Origin: Blastocatellia bacterium
Lineage (GTDB): Bacteria; Acidobacteriota; Blastocatellia; Chloracidobacteriales; JADJPF01
NCBI GenBank assembly: GCA_016713405.1
Contig: JADJPF010000004.1
Span: 186,001 to 250,000 of the forward strand
Length of the DNA stretch: 64,000 nt
Reading direction: 5' to 3'
The notes beneath the pieces were generated by a model. The model made no database searches. It was given only the letters and a program-made list of their open reading frames with translations, and was not told the DNA's origin. Positions 8,424 through 16,311 of this stretch are shown in pieces; position 1 is the stretch's first letter, and each line of letters starts with the position of its first letter. The position numbers and the translations under genes are program-made.

Positions 8424-9654
8424 ATGATAGAAATTTTCAAAAATACTAACTACGATTTTATTGGTAAGCAGAAAATCTTTGTTACTATTACTATTATTCT
8501 CTCCTTACTAGGTATTGCTGCCTTTTTAGTTAAAGGCTTTAATTATGGTGTTGATTTTTCTGGTGGAACTTTAGTTACGGTTAGGTTTGAAAAACCTCAT
8601 GATGATACTAGGCTAAGAACAGCACTATCCAATGAGAAAATTGATGTTACAAAAGTTATTATTCAAGAAATCAGCCAAATAGGTGAAACAAGCAAAAATG
8701 ATGTCTTAATTCGGCTGCCACAAGCAGTTGCTGATGAAAGTGCTGGTGCTGTTGATGCTGATAAAAGAGCAATAATTAACGCATTGACTAACCATTATAC
8801 AGATGTTCCAGCAGAAAGCCGTACAAATAAAGTAGATATAAATAATACAGGTTCAGAAACGATTAAAGACACCTTAATTTCTAAAGCTCCTTTAGGTGGA
8901 CAAGCCGGATCAGAAGCAGAATATGATCGCTTTGCTAAATTTGTTAGTAAATATCGCACTGATAAGGGCGGAATTATTGGAGATATTAGCGAAATTCCTG
9001 CGACTGACTTTGATCCTAAGCTAATAGCAGCCTTAAAAGACATTTTCTATACTGCTGACTTTAACATTATTGATGCTTCTGTTGTTGGCCCGCAGGTAGG
9101 TAATGAACTACGTAACCGTGCTATTTATGTTACTTTAGCTTCTTTACTAGGAATGCTTATTTTTATTGCATTTCGTTTTGAATTTATTTATGGACTTAGT
9201 GCTGTAATTGCTACTGTCCATGACGTAATTATTACATTAGCAATGTTTTCTATTTTTCAATGGGAAATAAGTCTAAATGTAATTGCTGCACTACTTACCC
9301 TAATTGGTTATTCAATGAATGACACAATTGTTATATTTGACCGAATACGTGAAATGCTACGTGTTAAACGCCGTACAGACTTAGATCAAGCTTTCCAATG
9401 AAGCAATCAACCAAACTTTATCAAGAACTGTTATTGCATCAGGTCTTACCTTCTTTTCTGTTACAGCACTTGTGTTATTTGGAGGCCCGGTTTTAAGAGG
9501 GTTTTCTTTAACATTATTTATAGGCATTATTGTTGGAACTTATTCTTCAATCGCTATTGCTACACCAATTATGCTTTGGTGGAAAAATAACTTTGAAAAA
9601 AATCCTGCTAAAGCACCAACAAAAACTTCTGCAAAAGAAGCAAAAGAAAAATAG
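8424..9654 (+). CDS. secF: protein translocase subunit SecF, frameshifted near 9396
   Basis: The first frame (8424-9401) has the SecF start (TNYDFIGKQK), the GVDFSGGT motif, a periplasmic domain and helices through SMNDTIVIFDRIREM, then stops at TGA within LDQAFQ. The expected continuation, EAINQTLSRTVIASGLTFFS and two further helices, is present in the +1 frame to 9654. Restoring one frame gives about 409 aa. Relative to homologues there is one extra base at CTTTCCAATGA. A sequencing or assembly insertion is most likely, since SecF is usually needed for efficient secretion. A natural shift at the TGA cannot be excluded. Codon bias and operon position are otherwise normal. Confidence 0.9.
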
Positions 9655-9691
9655 TAATTAGGTAATTGTTGATTATCCTAAATCTTAAAGA

Positions 9692-9730
9692 AAAAAGCTT
9701 GAGAAAATTGTTTCTCAAGCTTTTTCTTTT
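9692..9730 (+). terminator. rho-independent terminator of the tgt-sec operon
   Basis: A perfect 15-bp stem, AAAAAGCTTGAGAAA (9692-9706) with its complement at 9711-9725, has a 4-nt loop and is followed by TTTT. It lies 37 bp after secF. The A-rich left arm makes it potentially bidirectional. Confidence 0.85.
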
Positions 9731-9783
9731 GTCGTAAATAAGGCACAACAAGCTAAATTTAAAAAATAAATTAGGAAAAACTC

Positions 9784-9813
9784 TTGACGAGTACTAGATT
9801 AGGATAGTAGAAT
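9784..9813 (+). promoter_or_regulatory. sigma70-type promoter for the tonB operon
   Basis: TTGACG (9784-9789) and TAGAAT (9808-9813) are separated by 18 bp; each differs from the consensus at one position. The 9655-10080 gap holds the secF terminator, this promoter, then a leader of about 260 nt with a hairpin at the ribosome site. No gene was seen in the gap. Confidence 0.5.
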
Positions 9814-10040
9814 TTTGACGTTGCTGGCCTACAAAAATTTCAACACAAGTGATATGGATTACCAAATATGTAAATTCCTAAAATCTGTTTCTAGCAGAAG
9901 TAATTATAGGTTTAATTCTTACTTAATCTTATTAGGTATATTGAATCTGGTTACGGCATATTAAGGTGTTTCCTATCAGTATAGTTCTTTCAGGCACGTC
10001 TTAAAAAATCGAAATTCTTTATCTTAAATCCTACAAAGAA

Positions 10041-10068
10041 CCTTCGGCCCATCGGTAACGAAGGGAGG
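10041..10068 (+). promoter_or_regulatory. tonB: hairpin overlapping the tonB ribosome binding site
   Basis: CCTTCG (10041-10046) pairs with CGAAGG (10059-10064). The right arm covers the first half of the AAGGGAGG Shine-Dalgarno tract (10061-10068), so the stem would partly hide it. The tract is 12 nt from the ATG, which is long. This suggests translational control, but is inference only. Confidence 0.35.
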
Positions 10069-10080
10069 TTTAGCTCAATT

Positions 10081-10872
10081 ATGTTTGAATCAACCTTAGT
10101 AGAATCAACTAAAGGGAAACGCGACAATAGAACAACAGTATTTTTTATTGCTACTTCTGCTATTTGGACGCTATCTCTAGTTGGAGCTATCGTTGGTGGT
10201 ATTTTGCTTTATGATGCTAAATTAGATGAGCAAATGCAATTACTAACAATGTTAGCACCACCACCACCACCACCACCACCACCACCACCACCAGCGTCTT
10301 CTGCTCCTAAAGTGGTACCAAAAACAACACCAACGCTGTCTATTAATATGGCAGTAAAAGAACCACCAAAAGAAATTCCAAAACCAACTAGTCTAGCAAA
10401 AGTAGAAACCAATACTGGTAGCTTAGATGTAGGGGTTGAAGGTGGCGTTGAAGGCGGTGTAGCTGGCGGCGTAGCTGGCGGCGTTATTGGCGGTGTCATT
10501 GGCGGCACAGGCCCTGCTACAGAGCCACCACCACCACCGCCACCTGATCCACCACCACCACCAAAAGCAGATCCACCACCACCATCTATTGTAAGACGAA
10601 GTGAAGGTGTTATTCGTGGCAATGCTTTGGATAGACCTTCTCCAGATTATCCAGCATTAGCTAAAACGGCTCACGTTGAAGGTGATGTTGTAGTAGAAAT
10701 CACTATTGGTGAAGACGGAGGTGTTGCCGCAGCTAGAGTTGTTAGCGGTCACCCACTTCTTCAACAAGCAGCACTCTCTGCTGCTAAGAGATGGAGATTT
10801 AAGCCTACATTGCTCAACAACACGGCTGTAAAAGTTTCTGGAGTACTTACTTTCCGTTTCAAATTGTCATAA
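10081..10872 (+). CDS. tonB: TonB energy-transducing protein
   Basis: TonB couples the ExbBD proton channel to outer-membrane receptors. The 263-aa protein has one membrane anchor (residues 21-44) and a run of 12 prolines starting about residue 60. A Gly-Gly-Val repeat and further polyproline blocks form the periplasm-spanning region. The C-terminal TonB domain (residues 175-263) contains PDYPALAKTAHVEGDVVVE and AAKRWRFKP. It is followed by exbB and two exbD genes, the expected partners. The proline tract is a perfect (CCA)12 triplet repeat, so length variants would stay in frame. The Oar-type receptor at 52769 is one likely client. Confidence 0.93.
   Translation: MFESTLVESTKGKRDNRTTVFFIATSAIWTLSLVGAIVGGILLYDAKLDEQMQLLTMLAPPPPPPPPPPPPASSAPKVVPKTTPTLSINMAVKEPPKEIPKPTSLAKVETNTGSLDVGVEGGVEGGVAGGVAGGVIGGVIGGTGPATEPPPPPPPDPPPPPKADPPPPSIVRRSEGVIRGNALDRPSPDYPALAKTAHVEGDVVVEITIGEDGGVAAARVVSGHPLLQQAALSAAKRWRFKPTLLNNTAVKVSGVLTFRFKLS
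10258..10293 (+). repeat. (CCA)12 triplet microsatellite in tonB
   Basis: Twelve uninterrupted CCA triplets encode the proline run. Slippage would alter the spacer length of TonB without breaking the frame. Confidence 0.9.
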
Positions 10873-10906
10873 ATATTAAAAAATTATTTTGGAGGTTATA
10901 GCTTAA

Positions 10907-11647
10907 ATGATGCTTTTTACTAAACTTACCTTAATGAGTTACCAATTGGCTTTTTTCTTCCAAGAAGGCCAAACCGAAGACTTTACAATGTGGGGCATGA
11001 TTCAAAAGATGGGTTGGACAGCCCGTGCAGTTGCTATCATCCTTGCTTTTATGTCAATGTATTCAATCGCAGTAATGATTGAAAGATTTCTTACCTATAA
11101 AGCTGCTCGTGACCAATCTCGTGAGTTTGCGCCTAGAGTAGCACAAGCCTTAAAAGACAATCGTATTGAAGAAGCTATCAATATTTCTGACCGTCATCGT
11201 AAAAGCCACTTAGCTATTGTTGTTAATGCTGGTTTACAAGAATTCCAAGCTCATCAAATGAGCAATGAAATATCTGGTGATATTATTGATGCTTCTAAGC
11301 GAGCATTACAACGTGCAACTGCTGTAAAATCAGCCGAATTTAAACGTGGTCTCTCTGCTCTAGCTACAATTGGTTCAACTGCTCCATTCGTAGGTTTATT
11401 TGGTACTGTAGTAGGTATCATTAATGCTTTTACTGGAATGAAAGCTGCTGAATCTGCTGGTATTTCTGCTGTTGCTGGTGGTATTTCTGAAGCTTTGGTT
11501 GAAACAGCATTTGGTTTGATTGTGGCTATTCCTGCTGTATGGATGTATAACTATTTCCAAGGTAAAGTAGATTCTTTCCAAGTAGAAATGGACAATTCTT
11601 CAAGCGAATTAATTGATTACTTCCTAAAGAGAAGAGGAGCAAGATAA
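10907..11647 (+). CDS. exbB: ExbB/TolQ-type proton channel protein
   Basis: This 246-aa MotA/TolQ/ExbB-family protein has an N-terminal helix (about 40-60) and two C-terminal helices. The conserved segments are LATIGSTAPFVGLFGTVVGI and EALVETAFGLIVAIPAVWMY. It forms the proton-conducting ring with ExbD that energises TonB. A GGAGG tract lies 11-14 nt upstream of two adjacent ATGs, so the exact start is uncertain by a codon. It follows tonB by 34 bp and precedes exbD by 3 bp. Naming it ExbB rather than TolQ rests on the adjacent tonB. Confidence 0.9.
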   Translation: MMLFTKLTLMSYQLAFFFQEGQTEDFTMWGMIQKMGWTARAVAIILAFMSMYSIAVMIERFLTYKAARDQSREFAPRVAQALKDNRIEEAINISDRHRKSHLAIVVNAGLQEFQAHQMSNEISGDIIDASKRALQRATAVKSAEFKRGLSALATIGSTAPFVGLFGTVVGIINAFTGMKAAESAGISAVAGGISEALVETAFGLIVAIPAVWMYNYFQGKVDSFQVEMDNSSSELIDYFLKRRGAR

Positions 11648-11650
11648 ATT

Positions 11651-12099
11651 ATGGGAATGTCAGCAGGCGGTAGTGGCGGTTTTACGTCAGAAATAAATGT
11701 TACCCCAATGGTTGATGTTATGTTGGTCTTGTTAATTATCTTTATGGTAGTAACACCAATGTTACAATCCGGTGTTACGGTAGTAATGCCAAAAGCAAAA
11801 ACTCCCAAGAAGACCCTGATATCAATAAAGAAACAGCAGTGGTTGTTGCTATTCCTGCCGATGGACAATTTTATCTTGGCAAAGAATTAATTGCTAAAGA
11901 ACGATTAACGGAAAAAATAAAAGCAATGATGGAAAACCGTAAAATAGATGATCGTGTTGTTTATATAAAAGGTGGAGCATTAGTTAGTTACGGTTCAATT
12001 GTTGACACTATTTCTTCTATTCGTGAATCTGGAATTGATCGCATTGGTTTAGTAACAGATAAAGAGAAAGAAAAAGCTCCAGGTGCTGCAAGCAATTAA
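11651..12099 (+). CDS. exbD: ExbD-type biopolymer transport protein (first copy), frameshifted near 11806
   Basis: The N-terminal frame has GFTSEINVTPMVDVMLVLLI, the ExbD signature with the membrane Asp that carries protons, and runs to MPKAKTP. It then leaves the family pattern. The remainder (DPDINKETAVVVAIPADGQF through the C-terminal domain) is in another frame to 12099. One base appears missing in CCCAAGAAG; one more A restores a 149-aa protein of normal length. A sequencing deletion is likely. It is the first of two tandem exbD genes behind exbB, an arrangement common in TonB systems that use two ExbD paralogues. Confidence 0.88.
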
Positions 12100-12132
12100 G
12101 CTAATCTCTACATTACTAAGAGGAGTAACATT

Positions 12133-12573
12133 ATGAGTATGTCGGCTGGTGGCGGTGGTGGTAATGCAAAACCTGATATAAATGTAACACCATTAATTGA
12201 TGTTTTGCTGGTACTTCTAATTATTTTTATGGTTATTACCCCATTAAAACCACATAAATTTGAAACTAAAGTACCAGAAAAACCACCAGAAGAAATTGAT
12301 CCTAATATTCAACCTGACCCTAGTTTGCTAGTAGTTACTATTAGTAAAGATCGTAAGATTGAACTTAATAGCCAAGCAATGGATGAAGAACAACTAGGAA
12401 CTAGATTATCAGATGAATTAAGTAAGCGTCCTACAGATAAAAAGACGCTTTTTATTAAAGCTCCTAAAACTATTAACTATGGTTATATAGTTCAAATTAT
12501 TGACATAGTAAAAGGTGCTGGAGCAGAACCTATTGGACTACAAATAGATTACCTCGATGAACCAGTATCGTAA
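12133..12573 (+). CDS. exbD: ExbD-type biopolymer transport protein (second copy)
   Basis: This intact 146-aa ExbD paralogue has a short Gly-rich cytoplasmic start, then KPDINVTPLIDVLLVLLIIF with the functional membrane Asp. The periplasmic domain ends with INYGYIVQIIDIVKGAGAEPIGL. AGGAG precedes the ATG at good spacing. It differs clearly from the first copy in the periplasmic half, so the two are old paralogues and not a recent duplication. It closes the tonB operon before a weak terminator. Confidence 0.93.
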   Translation: MSMSAGGGGGNAKPDINVTPLIDVLLVLLIIFMVITPLKPHKFETKVPEKPPEEIDPNIQPDPSLLVVTISKDRKIELNSQAMDEEQLGTRLSDELSKRPTDKKTLFIKAPKTINYGYIVQIIDIVKGAGAEPIGLQIDYLDEPVS

Positions 12574-12584
12574 TGTAATTTAGA

Positions 12585-12607
12585 AGGGTAGATTAACTTT
12601 CTACCCT
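12585..12607 (+). terminator. possible terminator after the tonB operon
   Basis: AGGGTAG (12585-12591) pairs perfectly with CTACCCT (12601-12607). The T-run (TTTTTT) comes only about 10 nt later, so termination may be partial. Confidence 0.45.
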
Positions 12608-12656
12608 AGTGGTCTAATTTTTTAATCTAATTAGCTTTTTTTCTAATACTTAATCC

Positions 12657-12708
12657 AATGCGGCGGTAAATGGATATGAAATCCGACAGTCAGGCCCGCA
12701 TTACTGTC
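12657..12708 (+). ncRNA. possible pseudoknotted leader RNA of the TPR lipoprotein
   Basis: AATGCGG (12657-12663) is complementary to CCGCATT (12696-12702). That second strand lies wholly inside the loop of another perfect stem, GACAGT (12685-12690) with ACTGTC (12703-12708). A small stem GGAT/ATCC (12672-12684) sits within the first loop. Together these form an H-type pseudoknot geometry in the leader of the gene at 12789. I do not recognise a known riboswitch class, and the stems are short. Confidence 0.3.
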
Positions 12709-12788
12709 TGTCTTCGTATTTCTATATTGAAGGAGGAGGCATTTGTTTGCTAGATCTTTAGCAAATAATGCTATTAATCAGGATGAAG

Positions 12789-13595
12789 ATGGTTTTGCGT
12801 CATCTAATGTTGGTTTTAATAGTTGCTGTTGCTCTAACTAGTAGTTTGGGTTGTAGTAAACTTAAGGCCAAGGATCGGCTTAATGAAGGAACACGTGCGT
12901 ATAATAAAGGTAATTATGGAGAAGCAGCAAAACTTTTTGGAGAAGCAATAGAATATAACTCTGAACTTCCTATTGCTAGACTTTACTATGCTGCTTCACT
13001 TCGCGCCCAATATTCTCCTGGGGGAGATTCTATTGAAAATAAAACCTTAGGTGAAAATGCAGTAAAAGCTTATCAAGAAGTTATTAAAGCTAGTACTAAG
13101 CCACAAGATATAGATGCAGCACACGCTTTTATTGCAGAACTTTATAAGGGATTAGATCAAAAAGAAGAAAATCGTAATTGGGTCTTAAAAAGAATTAATC
13201 TTCCTGGACAATCTGATGAAATACGCGCACAATCTTACTATACTTTAGCTGTTGGTTATTGGGAAGATTCTTATAAAATCACACAAAAATACTTAATTCC
13301 TCGTACTCAGCCAGCACAATATAAACCTACTACAGAATGGGAAGCAGGAGATGAAGAACAAGTTAAACAGCTAATTCTTAAAGGCTTAGGTTATATGGAA
13401 GATTCACTTAAGGTTAATCCAAAGTATGCTAACTGTTATAGTTACCGTGGATTACTCTATCGTGAACAAATAAAGATAGAACAAGATCCAAAACTGAAAA
13501 AAGAATTGGAAGAAAAAGCTGCTAAAGATATAGAAGAATTTCAAAAGATTCAAAGAGAGGCTGCTGCTCAACAAGCTACACAAGCTACAAGTTAA
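12789..13595 (+). CDS. TPR-repeat lipoprotein
   Basis: The signal sequence MVLRHLMLVLIVAVALTSSL ends in the lipobox LGC, so this is an outer- or inner-membrane lipoprotein. The mature part starts with a TPR-like unit (LNEGTRAYNKGNYGEAAKLFGEAIEYN) and has a second unit near the C-terminus (YMEDSLKVNPKYANCYSYRG), with helical sequence between. It ends in a Gln/Ala-rich tail. Several in-frame ATGs lie at 12768-12789; I favour the last because it gives a normal signal peptide. The strong GGAGGAGG tract at 12732 is too far from any in-frame start, which is odd. It follows the tonB operon and may be cotranscribed. Confidence 0.75.
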   Translation: MVLRHLMLVLIVAVALTSSLGCSKLKAKDRLNEGTRAYNKGNYGEAAKLFGEAIEYNSELPIARLYYAASLRAQYSPGGDSIENKTLGENAVKAYQEVIKASTKPQDIDAAHAFIAELYKGLDQKEENRNWVLKRINLPGQSDEIRAQSYYTLAVGYWEDSYKITQKYLIPRTQPAQYKPTTEWEAGDEEQVKQLILKGLGYMEDSLKVNPKYANCYSYRGLLYREQIKIEQDPKLKKELEEKAAKDIEEFQKIQREAAAQQATQATS

Positions 13596-13622
13596 TATAA
13601 GTAAAATTAATTCTCTTAAGTA

Positions 13623-13652
13623 AGAAGCCCTTTGTGGCTTCTTTCTTTTTTG
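13623..13652 (+). terminator. rho-independent terminator
   Basis: AGAAGCC (13623-13629) pairs with GGCTTCT (13636-13642) around a 6-nt loop, followed by TTCTTTTTT. It lies 28 bp after the TPR lipoprotein and separates it from the RSH gene. Confidence 0.85.
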
Positions 13653-13735
13653 TTGTTTTAACTTTTTTGATTATACTTAATGCACTAAAAGTTCTCTTGA
13701 CAATACAAAAGTTTACTAGTTAACAATTAATTTTT

Positions 13736-15901
13736 ATGATTAGATTTGAAGATATATTAAATAAAGTAGAAGGCTATTATAAGGCAGAAGATATACATCT
13801 ACTTCGTGCCGCTTATCTTTTTTCTGCTATGGTTCATAAGGGCCAAGTTCGTAAATCTGGTGAACCTTACTTAGCACATCCTTTAGAAGTGGCTAATATA
13901 CTAGCGGAATTACACTTGGATGTAATTTGTGTTGCTACAGGTCTCTTACACGATGTTGTAGAAGATACAGCAACAACACTTGAGGAAATTGAGCAGCGTT
14001 TTGGTAAAGAAATTGCTCACTTAGTTGATGGTTTAACTAAAATTTCTCAAATAGGTTACGCTTCCCGAGAAGAAAGCCAAGCTGAAACTGTACGTAAAAT
14101 GCTACTAGCTATGATTGATGATATAAGAGTTGTGCTAGTTAAGTTAGTTGACCGTTTGCATAATATGCGTACACTTGAATATCTGCCAGCCGAAAAACGA
14201 CGGCGTAAAGCGGAAGAAACCCTAGATATTTATGCTCCTATTGCTCATCGGCTGGGTATGGGAAAAATACGAAGCGAACTAGAAGACTTAGCTTTTAGAT
14301 ACTTATACCCCAATGATTATAGTAATTTACAAGCAGTTGTTGAACGTAGAAGACCAGAATTAGAAAAAAATATTGAAGAAATTAAAACTATCATTAGCAA
14401 AAAAATGATAGAAGCAGGAGTCCCATTAGTAAGAATCGAGTCCAGAGTTAAGCGGGTATACAGTATATTTCTTAAGCTTAAGCGACAAAAAATTACTATT
14501 GACCAAGTTTATGATTTAATGGCAATACGCTTAATTACTAGTAATATTAGGGATTGTTATGGGGCATTAGGTGTAATTCATAATTTATGGAAACCTATAC
14601 CAGGACGTTTTAAGGATTGGATTGCTATTCCACGTGATAATATGTACCAATCCCTACATACTTCTATAGTAACAGAGTCAGGGCAATCTGTTGAAGTACA
14701 AATACGTACAGAAGAAATGCACAGAGTAGCAGAAGAAGGTATTGCTGCTCATTGGAAATACAAAGAAAAAAAATTAGGCAAACATACTGATGATGAAACT
14801 TTTGTTTGGTTAAAACGTCTGGTAGAATGGCAACAAGAAGTTCCTGATGCAAGAGAATTTATTGATGGGCTTAAGTTAGATTTATATCCTCAAGATGTTT
14901 ATGCTTTTACTCCAAAAGGTAAAGTTATTGAACTACCTAGAGGGGCAACACCTGTAGATTTTGCTTATGCAATTCATACTGATGTAGGTCATCACTGCAC
15001 AGGTGCAAAAGTAAATGGTCGCATTGTATCTCTACGCTATCAACTAAGAAACGGGGATGTAGTAGAAGTCATAACACAAAATAACGCACATCCTTCTAGG
15101 GATTGGTTAAAGTTTGTTACTACAGGCCGAGCGCGAAATAAAATTAGAAAATATATTACTGATAATGAGCGTGAAAGAGCTTTAGAAATAGGTAAAAAGT
15201 TATTTGAAAAAGAATCTGAACGCTTTAAATTAAGTTTAAAGAAATTGCTTAATGATGGAGAAATGCAGCGTATAGCCCCAGAATATGGACTACAAAGGGC
15301 AGAAGATTTAATTGCTGCTATTGGATATGGTAAAGTATCGGCACGAGGTGTTATTGCTAAATTAATGCCTGCCGAAGAATTTGCTCGCCTAGATCAAGCT
15401 AAAGAAACCAAGCTTGGTCAAGTTATAAAGAAAGTTTTTCGTATTGGTGGGGATCGCATTAAAGTTCAAGGAATTGATGATTTAATGCTTTACCGGGCGC
15501 GTTGCTGTAATCCAATACGAGGAGAAAAAATAATAGGTTATATTACTCGTGGCAAAGGGGTTGCTGTTCATACTACAGGTTGCCCTAATGCAAAAAATTT
15601 AATGGTCAACAAAGAACGTACAATAGATGTTGATTGGTTGGCTGAAGACCAGCAAGCTTCTTATCCAGTGACTATTTCCGTGATAACAGAAAATCGCCAA
15701 GGCTTACTTGCGGCTGTAACTTCAGCTATTTCAAATATTAAAACTGATATTCGAGATGCTCATGCTGCTCTTTCTGCTGATGGACATGGAATAATGGATA
15801 TTACTACAGAAGTTTATGATGTAAAACATTTAGAGCGAGTAATTAAAGCTGTTAAATCTGTAGATGGAGTGCTTGAAGTTGAGCGTACAAGTCATTATTA
15901 G
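13736..15901 (+). CDS. bifunctional (p)ppGpp synthetase/hydrolase (RSH)
   Basis: This 721-aa RelA/SpoT homologue has all the usual domains. The N-terminal HD hydrolase contains HPLEVANILAEL and GLLHDVVEDT, so hydrolysis is probably active. The synthetase domain (about 230-350) contains RFKDWIAIPRDNMYQSLHT. The TGS domain (about 385-445) starts DVYAFTPKGKVIELP. A zinc-finger-like segment with RARCCNPIRG and a C-terminal ACT domain follow. It makes and degrades the stringent-response alarmone in the cytoplasm. A perfect TTGACA lies only 34 bp before the ATG (13697-13702), so the transcript may have almost no leader. It is followed closely by ridA. Confidence 0.96.
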   Translation: MIRFEDILNKVEGYYKAEDIHLLRAAYLFSAMVHKGQVRKSGEPYLAHPLEVANILAELHLDVICVATGLLHDVVEDTATTLEEIEQRFGKEIAHLVDGLTKISQIGYASREESQAETVRKMLLAMIDDIRVVLVKLVDRLHNMRTLEYLPAEKRRRKAEETLDIYAPIAHRLGMGKIRSELEDLAFRYLYPNDYSNLQAVVERRRPELEKNIEEIKTIISKKMIEAGVPLVRIESRVKRVYSIFLKLKRQKITIDQVYDLMAIRLITSNIRDCYGALGVIHNLWKPIPGRFKDWIAIPRDNMYQSLHTSIVTESGQSVEVQIRTEEMHRVAEEGIAAHWKYKEKKLGKHTDDETFVWLKRLVEWQQEVPDAREFIDGLKLDLYPQDVYAFTPKGKVIELPRGATPVDFAYAIHTDVGHHCTGAKVNGRIVSLRYQLRNGDVVEVITQNNAHPSRDWLKFVTTGRARNKIRKYITDNERERALEIGKKLFEKESERFKLSLKKLLNDGEMQRIAPEYGLQRAEDLIAAIGYGKVSARGVIAKLMPAEEFARLDQAKETKLGQVIKKVFRIGGDRIKVQGIDDLMLYRARCCNPIRGEKIIGYITRGKGVAVHTTGCPNAKNLMVNKERTIDVDWLAEDQQASYPVTISVITENRQGLLAAVTSAISNIKTDIRDAHAALSADGHGIMDITTEVYDVKHLERVIKAVKSVDGVLEVERTSHY

Positions 15902-15930
15902 GTAAAATTTACTATATATAAGAGGAATAA

Positions 15931-16311
15931 ATGCAAAAAGAAGCTGTTAAAACGGATAATGCACCGCAAGCAATAGGCCCATATTCCCAAGCAATAAAAC
16001 TGGGCGATTTGGTTTTTTTGTCTGGACAAGTTCATTTAGATCCTGCTACAGGGCAATTAGTAGAAGGTGATATAACTAACCAAACTCAAAGAGTAATGGA
16101 AAACCTGCAAGCTGTTTTACTTGCAGCAGGTAGCAGTTTTGAAAAGGTAGTAAAAACAACAATTTATTTAGCTGATATGGATGATTTTGCTAAAGTAAAT
16201 GAGGTTTATGGACGTTATTTTCCATCGCCTCAACCAGCTAGATCTACTGTAGCTGTTGCTAGGTTGCCAAGAGATGCTCGTATTGAAATAGACCTTATTG
16301 CTTACGTTTAA
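15931..16311 (+). CDS. ridA: RidA-family reactive intermediate deaminase
   Basis: RidA hydrolyses reactive 2-aminoacrylate and other enamines/imines made by PLP enzymes, protecting them from damage. The 126-aa sequence has DNAPQAIGPYSQAIK, VFLSGQV and the C-terminal RLPRDARIEIDLIAY, including the conserved Arg that binds the substrate carboxylate. An AAGAGG site precedes the ATG. It lies 29 bp behind the RSH gene, so cotranscription is likely. Its stop overlaps by 4 bp the stop of the convergent acyl-CoA ligase gene. Confidence 0.95.
   Translation: MQKEAVKTDNAPQAIGPYSQAIKLGDLVFLSGQVHLDPATGQLVEGDITNQTQRVMENLQAVLLAAGSSFEKVVKTTIYLADMDDFAKVNEVYGRYFPSPQPARSTVAVARLPRDARIEIDLIAYV

Noticed and set aside
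9472..9654. Separate 60-aa membrane protein
   Set aside because: It is the C-terminal part of SecF after the frame break.
10209..10622. 137-codon antisense frame in tonB rich in glycine
   Set aside because: It arises from the proline codon tracts read in reverse; the plus-strand TonB domains are unambiguous.
13697..13725. Complete promoter for the RSH gene
   Set aside because: TTGACA is perfect, but the hexamer 17 bp on (TTAACA) matches the -10 consensus poorly, so it is mentioned only with the gene.
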